A DNA stretch of 64,000 bases from JABWBD01 sp040768665. Lineage in GTDB: Bacteria; Planctomycetota; Planctomycetia; Pirellulales; Thermoguttaceae. A program made the translations under genes and the position numbers. The notes under the pieces are model-generated. The model searched no databases. It was not told the DNA's origin and saw only the letters and a program-made list of their open reading frames with translations. The stretch spans positions 1 to 64,000 of the forward strand of contig JAXGMN010000038.1 in the NCBI GenBank assembly GCA_040768665.1. The letters run 5' to 3'. Positions 50,721-59,098 of the stretch are shown here, one piece after another; positions within the stretch are counted from its first letter, which is position 1, and the number at the start of each line of letters is the position of its first letter.

Positions 50721-51989
50721 ATGAGATCCGCACAAGTCATGCTCGCGTTGTCCGGGGCAGTGGTCGCCCTGGGATGGATCGTGTCGCAATCCGACCGCAC
50801 CACGGCGGCCGATCCGGCGGCCGGCAAGTCGCTTGACTCGCCGGCGGTGATCGACGCGTCGAAGTATCCTACGCTTCAGGCGGCATTCGACGCGGTGCCC
50901 ATGAGCGGCGGCCTGGTCCGCCTTCCGCCGGGCAAATTTCGCCTCAGCGAGCCGTTGGTGCTCCAACGGTCCGAGACGCGAGTGGAAGGCGCCGGGGCCG
51001 CCACCCGGCTGATCAACTGCAATGAACAGGGAGAGCCGGCGGTGATCGTCCGCCCGCCCGACTTCGAGGCAAACCCCAAGGCGTACGTGTGGCGCGTGCA
51101 GTTGGCCAACTTCCGAATCTGCGGCGACCCCGATGCCGTCGACGCCAAGAGCAGCGAGCCCAAGAGCGGCGATGGCCTCCTGGCGCAACGAGTGAACGAG
51201 CTCTACATCAACGGGCTCTCCGTCGACCACAACGGAGGGCACGGCATCAACCTCATCGACTGCCTGGAAGACGCCCGCGTCTCGGATTCCATCATGACCT
51301 ACAACCGCCAGGCGGGGCTCAATATCGTCGGCGCCCACGACATCATCGTCAACGCCAACCAGTTCGAGGAAAACAACGACGGGGTGCGGTGCATCAAGGT
51401 CTGCAACCTCACGATGAACGGCAACAACATCGACGACCACCTGCGCCACGGCGTGGTGATCGAAACCACCTACGGATCGGTGCTGTCCGGCAACATGATC
51501 GAGGAGTGCCAGGGGAACGCAGTCGTGCTGGATTGCGACTGCCACGGCATCACGGTCAGCGCCAACATGATCGCCCACAACTTCGGCGTCGGCGTCGATC
51601 TCCGCGACGCCTGGGGCTGCGCGGTCTCGGCCAACACGTTTTCGGTGGTCGAGCAAAGGGCGATTGTCGTCGGGCCGGACAGCGGGCGAATCACCATCAC
51701 GGGCAACAACTTCTCCGACCGCTACATCGGCGACGGCAAGTACCGATCCAATCGCGACTTCGACCCGGCGGCCGGCGTCCAACTGAGCAGCGCCCGCGAT
51801 GTGGCCCTCTCCGGAAACGTCTTCTCCGGGCTGAACTGCCAGGCCATCGAAGCCGACGCTCAATGCCGCGCGGCCATCACCGGCAACGTCATGGTCGATC
51901 TGAACCGGAGGACCGAGGCCCCCCGTCCCGCGCTGGATCTTCACGGGGCCGAAGAGACCATCGTCGTGAACAACCTGGTCGCGGAATAA
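50721..51989 (+). CDS. Exported right-handed beta-helix protein
   Basis: A protein of 422 residues; ATG 50721 has AGGAG 8 nt upstream, and the N-terminus is a signal sequence (AQVMLALSGAVVALGWIVSQ). The helix opening VIDASKYPTLQAAFDAVPMS and GGLVRLPPGKFRLSEPLVL is that of pectate-lyase-like/pectinesterase-like folds. Coils with Asn ladders follow (LNIVGAHDIIVNANQFEENN, NLTMNGNNIDDHLRHG, LSGNMIEECQGNAVVLDCD, ITITGNNFSDRYIG). No catalytic residues are identifiable, so it may be a lyase, hydrolase or binding protein. It is 161 bp upstream of a second, larger beta-helix gene on the same strand. Confidence 0.8.
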   Translation: MRSAQVMLALSGAVVALGWIVSQSDRTTAADPAAGKSLDSPAVIDASKYPTLQAAFDAVPMSGGLVRLPPGKFRLSEPLVLQRSETRVEGAGAATRLINCNEQGEPAVIVRPPDFEANPKAYVWRVQLANFRICGDPDAVDAKSSEPKSGDGLLAQRVNELYINGLSVDHNGGHGINLIDCLEDARVSDSIMTYNRQAGLNIVGAHDIIVNANQFEENNDGVRCIKVCNLTMNGNNIDDHLRHGVVIETTYGSVLSGNMIEECQGNAVVLDCDCHGITVSANMIAHNFGVGVDLRDAWGCAVSANTFSVVEQRAIVVGPDSGRITITGNNFSDRYIGDGKYRSNRDFDPAAGVQLSSARDVALSGNVFSGLNCQAIEADAQCRAAITGNVMVDLNRRTEAPRPALDLHGAEETIVVNNLVAE

Positions 51990-52150
51990 CGGCTCGAACC
52001 TCACCTGCTCTTGATCATGGCCGCTCGATGGCCGATCGTTCACGCAGTCAAGGCGATCCTTCCGCCGGGGTTTGGGGGAAAGGTGTCGCAGTAGCCGGCC
52101 GCGCCCATATCGGCCACCAGCCGCCAATTGCACAACTGAAAGGCAAGAAC

Positions 52151-54736
52151 ATGAGATCTCTGGCATTCATCACTGCCTCGGTGCTACTGCTTCCTTGTAC
52201 ACCAGGCTTCACCGCTCCCCCACCGGAAAACGCGGCCGTTTTCTATGTGGCCCCCGACGGCAACGATGCATGGTCGGGCAGAGTTCCGCAGTCCAATGGC
52301 GACAAAACGGACGGCCCCTTCGGATCGTTCCAGCAAGCGAGAAAGGCGGTGAGGGAACTCAAGCAGCAGGGACTGCCCGAAGGCGGCGTCACCGTTCTGG
52401 TGCGAGGCGGTACGTACTTCCTGTCCGAACCAATTCAATTCGCGCCCGAGGATTCCGGCACGGAAACCTCGCCCATCGTCTATGCGGCCTATCCCGGCGA
52501 AACCGCGATCCTCAGCGGCGGTCGTCCGATCGGGCCCTGGCGCCGCGAGGGCGAGTTGTTCGTCGCCGACGTTCCCGACGTCGCCCAAGGAGACTGGTAT
52601 TTTCGCCAACTCTTCGTTGGTGGCCAGCGGCAGATTCGCGCGCGGACTCCGAACTTCGATCCCGACAGTCCATACACCGGTGGCTGGTACTTCGTTGCCA
52701 AAGCACCCGGGCAGGACGGCCGGAAGGGCACTTTTGGCGATTTCCTCGCCAACATCCACACGCCGGGCGACACGTTCCTCTGGACCGTAGAGGTGCCGGC
52801 CGCCGGGGACTACGACGTGTGGTTCTACTACGGTGCGAAGAATGCTCCCCACGGCCGGACGGATATGGCCGACCGCACGACCATCCAGGTTGACGATTCC
52901 GAGCCCGTCGTGCTCGACAACCTGCCCGACACGGATGGTTGGCATGCGTTGCAGTGGAGCCGCACGGCAAGGCTGACGCTCACGGCCGCCAAGCACCGCA
53001 TCCGTTGGACCAACGTGAAAGGCGGAGGGCTCAGCTTCGACGCCTTCGCGCTGTCAACCGATCCCGATTGGCAGCCGAAGGGGCAGGAGTTGCCCAAACC
53101 GGCCGAAGGCTCGCACTGCCTGTTGGTCCACGCCGAGGCATTCGAAGAGGCCAAGGCAAAAGAGTTCACGATTTCCCAAGGGCGGGCGACGGCGCACCGG
53201 GATCGCTTCCATTTCCACAAGGGCGATTGGGCGACGTGGCCCCGTTCCCCGGAACCGGAGATCCACATCTTCCCCGCCTGGGGATGGGTCAACGCGATCC
53301 TCTCGGTCGACAAGGTCGACTTCGAGACCTGCACGGTCCACGTGACCAACCAGAACTGCTCCCAGGAGTTACGGTTGGGCAACCGCTACTTCATCGAGAA
53401 CGTGTTCGAAGCGCTCGATTCCCCGGGCGAATGGTTCCTGGACCGCTCCCTCGGCAAGCTCTACTACCGGCCGAAATCGGACGATTTCGCCGATCAGGTC
53501 GCCGTCGCTCCCGCTCTCGACCGCCTCGTTGCTTTCCAGGGCGATCTCGACAACGCCGAGGAGCAACCGGCCGCCGCGGCAGACGGTAAACCACGCTTCG
53601 CGGAATACATCACTCTCCGAGGGTTCACGTTTCGGCACACGACCTACAAGCTGGAGATGCCGTCGCCTTATACGCCCGACGACGGCGCGATCTGGATGGA
53701 GCGCGCAAGGTACTGCGGCGTCGAGAACTGCCGCTTCGAAGGCGTCGGCGGCTACGCAGTGCGGCTGGCTCTCGAGTCGAACCACAACCGCGTGATCGGC
53801 AATCGCGTCCACGAGGCCGGCCAGGGCGGCGTTCTGCTCGTCGGCGACCTGACCGAGACACAACCGACGGACAACGTGATCGCCGGCAACACGATCACCC
53901 ACTGCGGTAAGATTTGGAAGCACGTGGGCGGCGTCTATGTGACGACGGGAAGCGGAAACCGGATTGCCCACAACACGATTACCGACATGCCCCGCTACGG
54001 CATCTCGCTCAAGTCGTATCGACAGGGCAGCGTCTCCCACAACAACGTGATCGAGTACAACCGGATCGAACGGACGAACCTGGAAACGAACGATACCGGT
54101 GCGATCGAGACCCTCGGCAGGGACCGCGAAGATTCCGGCAACATCATTCGCTACAACCTGATCCTCGACGTCGTCGGGCTGAAGACCAGCGAGACGGGCG
54201 AAATGCTTACTCCCTACTACACCTGGGGCATCTATCTCGACGACTACTCGAGCGGCACGCACGTCTTCGGCAATGTCGTCGCCCGCACGTTTCGCTCGAG
54301 CGCCCACGTCCACCTCGGTCGCAACAACCGGTTCGAGAACAACATCTTCATCGACGGCCATGAGCGCCAGTTCGAGTGCAACGGCCGCGACGACATGGTC
54401 GACAATCAGTTCGTCCGCAACATTATCGTCTGGCGCCACGGCAGCCTGATGCGGATCCGAGGTGGGGCGGGCAAATGCCTCTCGCGTTGCAACCACAACC
54501 TGTACTGGATGATCGGCCAGGACCTTACAAATCCCCAGGGACTCTCGGAGCCGCTGACGCCGCGAGGCGCCTGGGCGGATTGGCTGGAGGCGGGCTACGA
54601 CCAACATTCCGTCGTCGCCGATCCGCTGTTTGTCGATCCGGTAAACGACGACTACCGGCTGAAGCCCGACTCTCCCGCATGGGACCTCGGCTTTCAGACG
54701 ATCCCTTTCGAGAAGATCGGTGCGCCCGGGAATTGA
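52151..54736 (+). CDS. Secreted GH141-like beta-helix enzyme
   Basis: A protein of 861 residues with signal peptide (LAFITASVLLLPCTPGFTA). The mature part opens with VFYVAPDGNDAWSG and QQARKAVRELKQQGLPEGG, the same scheme as the gene at 13876. It carries an inserted beta-sandwich (TVEVPAAGDYDVWFYYGAKN, HRIRWTNVKGGGLSFDAF) between the helix cap and the main coils, which include ENCRFEGVGGYAVRLALESN, DNVIAGNTITHCGKIWKHVG, SHNNVIEYNRIERTNLETND and FENNIFIDGHERQF. Closing segment VVADPLFVDPVNDDYRLKPD is typical. ATG 52151 has only AAAGGCA upstream. Likely a glycosidase acting on complex polysaccharide; not proven by sequence. Confidence 0.8.
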   Translation: MRSLAFITASVLLLPCTPGFTAPPPENAAVFYVAPDGNDAWSGRVPQSNGDKTDGPFGSFQQARKAVRELKQQGLPEGGVTVLVRGGTYFLSEPIQFAPEDSGTETSPIVYAAYPGETAILSGGRPIGPWRREGELFVADVPDVAQGDWYFRQLFVGGQRQIRARTPNFDPDSPYTGGWYFVAKAPGQDGRKGTFGDFLANIHTPGDTFLWTVEVPAAGDYDVWFYYGAKNAPHGRTDMADRTTIQVDDSEPVVLDNLPDTDGWHALQWSRTARLTLTAAKHRIRWTNVKGGGLSFDAFALSTDPDWQPKGQELPKPAEGSHCLLVHAEAFEEAKAKEFTISQGRATAHRDRFHFHKGDWATWPRSPEPEIHIFPAWGWVNAILSVDKVDFETCTVHVTNQNCSQELRLGNRYFIENVFEALDSPGEWFLDRSLGKLYYRPKSDDFADQVAVAPALDRLVAFQGDLDNAEEQPAAAADGKPRFAEYITLRGFTFRHTTYKLEMPSPYTPDDGAIWMERARYCGVENCRFEGVGGYAVRLALESNHNRVIGNRVHEAGQGGVLLVGDLTETQPTDNVIAGNTITHCGKIWKHVGGVYVTTGSGNRIAHNTITDMPRYGISLKSYRQGSVSHNNVIEYNRIERTNLETNDTGAIETLGRDREDSGNIIRYNLILDVVGLKTSETGEMLTPYYTWGIYLDDYSSGTHVFGNVVARTFRSSAHVHLGRNNRFENNIFIDGHERQFECNGRDDMVDNQFVRNIIVWRHGSLMRIRGGAGKCLSRCNHNLYWMIGQDLTNPQGLSEPLTPRGAWADWLEAGYDQHSVVADPLFVDPVNDDYRLKPDSPAWDLGFQTIPFEKIGAPGN

Positions 54737-54770
54737 GGCCCGGTTCAATAATAAGTTGGTCAATGATTGT

Positions 54771-54798
54771 AGGGTGGATTTCAATCCACCCTTTGTTT
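54771..54798 (+). terminator. Rho-independent-like terminator after the beta-helix gene
   Basis: AGGGTGGA (54771-54778) pairs with TCCACCCT (54785-54792) around TTTCAA and is followed by TTGTTTCC. It is 35 bp past the stop of the beta-helix gene. Confidence 0.65.
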
Positions 54799-54799
54799 C

Positions 54800-55410
54800 C
54801 TGGGGCAGATCAAGATGTGTTCCACACCGAATTGCACAACTAATTTCTGAACGTCGCCTGAAGGACGGGTGATCGGTAGAGCTCGACACCGACGCCAACG
54901 GGGACGGGAAGACCTTCCGGCTGTAAGGAAAGCTGAAGCAAAGCGGTGATGAGTCACACGCACTCCAAAGATGGGCCGTCCAATCACGGGCTGGGCCGTG
55001 CTGCGCGACGCACTTCCGACGCCATGCCGCGGCGCAATAACTCCAATCCCCGCTTCCACTTACTGCTGGTGTTTCAAGAAATTGCTTGACCTTGCGCGCC
55101 GCATCGACCACAATGACGCCGGTGAATGGACATGTGAACACATGCCCCCACGGACCGGCGCCACCCGACTTTGCGGCTCGCCGCTCCGGAGCTCTTTGAC
55201 AACTTGGTAACTGGCTCCGCCCGCCTGCCGACTCCCTCCCCTGACCAGCGGCCGCACCACTGGTCGGTCTCTTTGCCCACGGCGGTGCTTTCGCGGGCCC
55301 TCTTCCTCCCGTGAGTGACTAGCTCTCTGGTCGCTCGCCGCCCGCAATCGCCTGAGATTCCCAGTCTCAAGCCGCGGCCCCACACCACCGGCCGCCATCT
55401 GCTCGGCGGC
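54800..55410. other. Intergenic stretch without a clear gene
   Basis: About 600 bp downstream of the beta-helix operon. Frames on both strands are arginine-rich and lack start signals or recognisable domains. Only short GC-rich inverted segments are present, for example GGCCGCC/GGCGGCC near 55391-55411. Confidence 0.45.
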
Positions 55411-55411
55411 C

Positions 55412-55590
55412 TTGCCACCCAAAAGCGCGTGGCCACCAAACACCCTGACCGAGAAATCGAAGCTTTGGTGGCCACACACGCAACTCACCGGCGCAGTCAC
55501 GTGCCTTCCATCCGCGGTCCCTTTTGCCACCCAGAAGCGCGTGGTACCCAAAGTGCCTCCGTTCTGAGAAATCGACAACTTGGGCACCAC
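55412..55590. repeat. Two tandem hairpin units with partly covarying stems
   Basis: Both units begin TTGCCACCCARAAGCGC (55412 and 55524) and share the loop GAGAAATCGA. Unit 1 stem: GTGGCCACCAAA (55429-55440) with TTTGGTGGCCAC (55464-55475). Unit 2 stem: GTGGTACCCAA (55541-55551) with TTGGGCACCAC (55580-55590), one mismatch. Stem bases differ between units in a way that mostly keeps pairing. Translation of the minus strand gives repeated HALLGGK phrases with no other support. Confidence 0.65.
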
Positions 55591-55806
55591 ATCCGAAAGC
55601 CCGCGGCAGGGAGATCTTTGCCGGAAGTCCGGATCCATGGAACACGTCCCTCAGAAGAGCTGCGAAGATCGCCTGCCCTGGTGTCACCGCAAAGACTCTC
55701 CAACCAACGGAATGCGGCGAATCGACATTCTGTGCAACACCGACCTGATGCGTTGCGTGGCGCCGACGGAAACGCCCGAACGGTCCGCACCGTTCCTTGC
55801 GGATGC

Positions 55807-55853
55807 GGCCGGAGGTTGAATAGTGAACAGCCTTCACTATTCAAGCTCCGGCC
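55807..55853. repeat. 20-bp hairpin at the 5' edge of the PEP-CTERM gene
   Basis: GGCCGGAG-G-TTGAATAGTGAA (55807-55827) pairs with TTCACTATTCAA-G-CTCCGGCC (55833-55853), 20 pairs with one G-G mismatch and a CAGCC loop. The ATG nominally starting the PEP-CTERM frame (55823) lies inside the stem. Confidence 0.8.
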
Positions 55854-57172
55854 CCATATCTTTCCGCAGTCGAGTGAGGGCGCTGCGCGGCGGTGGCGAC
55901 GGGGACAAGGCCGTCTTGACGGGTCCGGCGGTCGAGCTGGAAAGCTACGGTCCGCCGGCAGAAATGAAGCGATCCGGTTCGACGGGTGTGGTAACCGTGG
56001 ATGGACCCGACTCGACGTTCTATAGCGGGGAGTCGCTATACGTCGGCGAGTCGGGCCACGGCACGTTGAACATCAAAGACCGAGGTTCCGTCGTCAGCGA
56101 GGGACAAGCCTACCTCGGCAGTTATCTCGGTTCTGTGGGTACGGCAACGGTCGCCGGCGCCGGATCGACGTGGTCCATCGCGGACTGGTTTGAAATTGGC
56201 ATTGATGGCAAAGGGATTTTGGATATTCGCAATGGCGGCGCCGCCAGCATCGGCGACGGCGGCGTGAGTCTTGCCTGGTGGGCCGGCTCGGAGGCCGTCG
56301 TGAAGGTCGACGGAAACGGTTCGACCTGGACGAACACTGGTGAGCTGGAATTCGGCGAAGGAGCCGGGCAACTGCGGATCACCAACGGGGGCGCTGTTGC
56401 GGCCAGCGATTTGTCGCTCAGCGCCAGTTCGCTGCTGGCAATCGACATCGGCAAGGGAAGTCTCTTGAACCTCGGCGGCGGCACAATTACCAATGACGGG
56501 ATGGTGCGAATGGCCGCCGGGGCAGACGTGGCCCCGGGCGACTATAGTCCGATCAACGCCGGTTCATGGGTCGGTGGCCGCGTTTACGAACCGATCGGCG
56601 GAGTCTGGGATACATCGTCGCACGTGTTTACGGTGGCGGAACTGATCACGGGCGCGGCCGGCACACAGATTGAGACCGATCTCGCTGACGCGCAGCGAAT
56701 CGCGGTCGACGACGCTCAAACCGGTTGGTCCGTCGGCGCAAGTTTCGCCCCGACGGCTACGAGTACGACGCTGAAGCTGGAGGCTTCGCCAATCACCGGC
56801 GATTCCCGCAGCTCCCTGGAAAGCCTCTTGGGCCCCGACCAGTCGCTTCTGGCCGGCTGGGAGTTCCTGATCACCGAGGGTTATTCGCCCGGCGATCCGG
56901 CCTACCTCTCATTCGACATCGGCGCGGGGTTTCTTTTGGACAACCTGATGCTGTTGCATGACGACAGCGCCGGATGGGATAGCTTCACCGTGACGGACCT
57001 GACTTACGACGGACGGTATGCCAATTTCTCGGTGCTCGGCTTTAGCGGCTACGCCCTCTCTTCGGCTGCCGTTTCCGAACCGGCCACGCTTGCCATGCTG
57101 GCAAGCGCGCTGGTAACAGTTCTCGTGTGCGGCCGACGGCAATGCCGCGCGGCAACGCGCGCTTGCGAGTAG
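55823..57172 (+). pseudogene. 5'-truncated T5SS/PEP-CTERM-repeat protein
   Basis: The frame encodes 449 residues. Passenger-type repeats are clear: VTVDGPDSTFYSGESLYVGE, SGHGTLNIKDRGSVVSEGQA, YLGSYLGSVGTATVAGAGS and ILDIRNGGAASIGDGGVS, as in PEP-CTERM/autotransporter-associated repeats. The C-terminus is a PEP-CTERM sorting tail, SEPATLAMLASALVTVLVCG followed by RRQCR (Ser-Glu-Pro instead of Val-Pro-Glu-Pro). No signal peptide is present, and the first codons are made by a hairpin repeat, so the true 5' end is missing. PEP-CTERM proteins are exported and processed by an exosortase, which is not in this window. Confidence 0.6.
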
Positions 57173-57237
57173 CATCCCGGTTGAAGCACGAGCGCCCGGC
57201 TTGGGATTCCGGTAGTGGAAGAGCCCGCGACGGAGAA

Positions 57238-57486
57238 GATGCCGCTTGTGCCGCGGAAGTTCGGCTGGAAGACCGCGTAGCCGCGGGAGGCGAACAGTTG
57301 CGCGGCGAAATGAAAGCCGCGGCCCGCACGGCTGTGCGGGCCGCCGTGCGGAAAGACGATCGGCTTGACCGGTTTCTCGGCCACCTCCGGCGGCGGAATC
57401 GTCAGCACGCCGTCGATCGTGTCGGGTTTCTTCGCCGTCCGGCCATAGGAATATTGGGCTTTTGGCACTGGCCGCAAGGCGCGAGA
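57238..57486 (-). pseudogene. Fragment of a peptidase S9 (prolyl oligopeptidase family) gene
   Basis: About 83 codons on the minus strand read QYSYGRTAKKPDTIDGVLTI, then PVKPIVFPHGGPHSRAG and FAAQLFASRGYAVFQPNFRG, the hallmark of the S9 catalytic domain entry. The catalytic Ser-Asp-His part is absent: homology stops at TSG and the sequence passes into unrelated DNA near the PEP-CTERM gene end. The N-terminal propeller is missing too. It is a decayed remnant in an open frame that extends beyond it on both sides. Confidence 0.65.
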
Positions 57487-57487
57487 A

Positions 57488-57760
57488 ATGACCACTGCGA
57501 CATTCGGACCATTCACCGTCTGTATCTGGGCACTGGCCACCTTAGCGGGTGTTCTGCTTGGGGCCGTTCTAGCCGCAACATTGCTGATCTGGGGGCTTCG
57601 CCTTTGGGTGTCTCCCACCATGAATCAGATCGAGCCGCGTCCCAGCCGTGCGCTGGGCAGGTTGGTCTCTATGGCCGTTTCAACGTGTGCGGCGGCCGGA
57701 CTGCTCTTCCTGGGGATGGCGGTCGCACAATGCGGGCTGTCGTTGGCCGCCGTTCTGTAG
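57488..57760 (+). CDS. Small two-TM membrane protein, unknown
   Basis: A possible protein of 90 residues with two hydrophobic segments (FTVCIWALATLAGVLLGAVL and AVSTCAAAGLLFLGMAVAQC) separated by a short basic loop (PRPSRALGRL). No strong ribosome site is visible and I recognise no family. It begins right after the S9 remnant and ends 60 bp before the repair fusion gene, so could be its operon partner or a chance frame. Confidence 0.4.
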   Translation: MTTATFGPFTVCIWALATLAGVLLGAVLAATLLIWGLRLWVSPTMNQIEPRPSRALGRLVSMAVSTCAAAGLLFLGMAVAQCGLSLAAVL

Positions 57761-57820
57761 CGTCTCGCTTGCTTCTGGACGCCGTGGACTTAGGGACGCT
57801 AACATGGGCTGGGAACCCAC

Positions 57821-58852
57821 TTGCGGCCTTGCCCCGGGAAGAACTGCGGAAGAACGAGATTGCCACAGCTTCCAAGCGTCCACGAATTCTGCGATTTACC
57901 CGACCTCGAGCAGGAGGTCATGGGCCTGGTTGGCCAGGTTCCGCCGGGACGTGTAAGCACGTATGGATCGATCGCCGAGGCGATGGGCAACCCCGTGGCT
58001 GCACGCTGGGTCGGGCATTATCTGCTGCACCACGATCATCCGGTAGACTGTCTGTGCCATCGAATTGTCCGGGCGGATGGATCCCTGGGACAGTACGTCG
58101 CCGGCGCAACGGAAACGAAGGCTCGGCGCCTGGAAGCGGAGGGCGTCGAGGTCCGCGCGGGAGCCCTCGACTTGCCACACTACCGCTTTGATTCGTTTCG
58201 CTCCGACCGCCCTCTCAAACGGCTGACGCGGATTCAGCAGGCCGTGGCGGCAAGGGTCTCCTTGCGAGGACGGCGAACTCTTCCTAAGCTGGTCGGCGGA
58301 GTCGACGTCTCTTACACGCGCCGCGGTGAGGGCGTCGCTGCCTACGTGCTCGTCGAGCTTGATACCGGGAAACGACTGTGGACCACAACCGTCCGGCAGC
58401 CGGTAGTGTTTCCTTATATTACCTCATACTTATCCTTTCGTGAGATTCCGCTGCTTCTCAAGCTTCTCGAACAGGTTGAATCTGCCGACCGGTGGGCCGA
58501 CGTGTTGCTGGTCGACGGCAGCGGCGTTTTGCATCCACGCGGCGCCGGAATTGCCTCTCACGCGGGAGTTGTCGCATCGGTCCCGACGATCGGTGTTACA
58601 AAGAAGATTCTCTGCGGCCGCGTCGACCTCGAGGAGATCCGACCGCTGGAAGGTCGCCCCGTGGTCCACCGCGGCAAAACGCTTGGTGTGGCAATCCGTC
58701 CAACGGCGGGCAGCCGTCGACCGATCTTCGTCTCACCGGGGCATCGTGTGAATCTGGCGATGGCGGAGACGGTAATTCGAAGACTTCTGCTCGGTAGGCG
58801 ACTGCCGGAACCGCTCTATTGGGCCGACCGTCTCAGCCGGTCGCAGACGTGA
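57821..58852 (+). CDS. Alkyltransferase-like domain fused to endonuclease V
   Basis: A protein of up to 343 residues with two repair domains. Residues 28-112 form an MGMT/ATL-type domain: VMGLVGQVPPGRVSTYGSIA, a winged-helix segment AARWVGHYLLHHDHP, and LCHRIVRADGSLGQY where the Cys (about 79) matches the alkyl-acceptor of PCHR, with Leu for Pro. Residues 125-340 are endonuclease V (Nfi): KLVGGVDVSY (Asp about 162), YLSFREIPLLLKLLE (Glu about 208), LLVDGSGVLHPRGAGIASHA (Asp about 232), TIGVTKKILCGR. EndoV cuts 3' of deoxyinosine; MGMT/ATL proteins bind or repair O6-alkylguanine. The start is uncertain: TTG 57821 or TTG 57860; the first ATG (57920) would cut the domain. Confidence 0.85.
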   Translation: MRPCPGKNCGRTRLPQLPSVHEFCDLPDLEQEVMGLVGQVPPGRVSTYGSIAEAMGNPVAARWVGHYLLHHDHPVDCLCHRIVRADGSLGQYVAGATETKARRLEAEGVEVRAGALDLPHYRFDSFRSDRPLKRLTRIQQAVAARVSLRGRRTLPKLVGGVDVSYTRRGEGVAAYVLVELDTGKRLWTTTVRQPVVFPYITSYLSFREIPLLLKLLEQVESADRWADVLLVDGSGVLHPRGAGIASHAGVVASVPTIGVTKKILCGRVDLEEIRPLEGRPVVHRGKTLGVAIRPTAGSRRPIFVSPGHRVNLAMAETVIRRLLLGRRLPEPLYWADRLSRSQT

Positions 58853-58967
58853 AGTCCGCTCCGGGGCGCGCCGCAACCGTCGCGGGCAGGGAACGATGAA
58901 CCGGTTTCCCCCGGGGCGGCCGCTTGCAGGGGTGCCCTGGAAACGTTAGACTGGGCAAGCCTGGCCC

Positions 58968-59056
58968 GATGAAAAAGGGGACGGGCAACGCAAGGATTTC
59001 GTGGGTTGATGAGAGGGAAGATACAGACTCTTGCGGAGCCGGTCCCGTTCTTCATC
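58968..59056. repeat. 89-bp hairpin-family element upstream of glpK
   Basis: GATGAAAAAGGGGACGGGCA (from 58968) pairs imperfectly with GAGCCGGTCCCGTTCTTCATC (to 59056); inner GCAAG/CTTGC extends the arms. It belongs to the GGGGAC-ended family and occupies most of the gap before glpK. Confidence 0.75.
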
Positions 59057-59098
59057 ACCCTGGTGCGAGCCTGTATGCTGCTTTGGGAGTGACTGCTT

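Noticed and set aside
50430..52166. Minus-strand ORF of 578 codons antisense to the beta-helix gene
   Set aside because: Asp/Val/Arg-rich shadow; opposite strand has signal peptide, ribosome site and Asn-ladder coils.
55412..55590. Possible CRISPR array
   Set aside because: Only two units, with diverged stems and a conserved loop; spacing and structure do not match repeat-spacer architecture and no cas gene is present.
55060..55837. Minus-strand ORFs with HALLGGK phrases
   Set aside because: The repeated phrases come from the tandem hairpin units; no start signal or domain supports translation.
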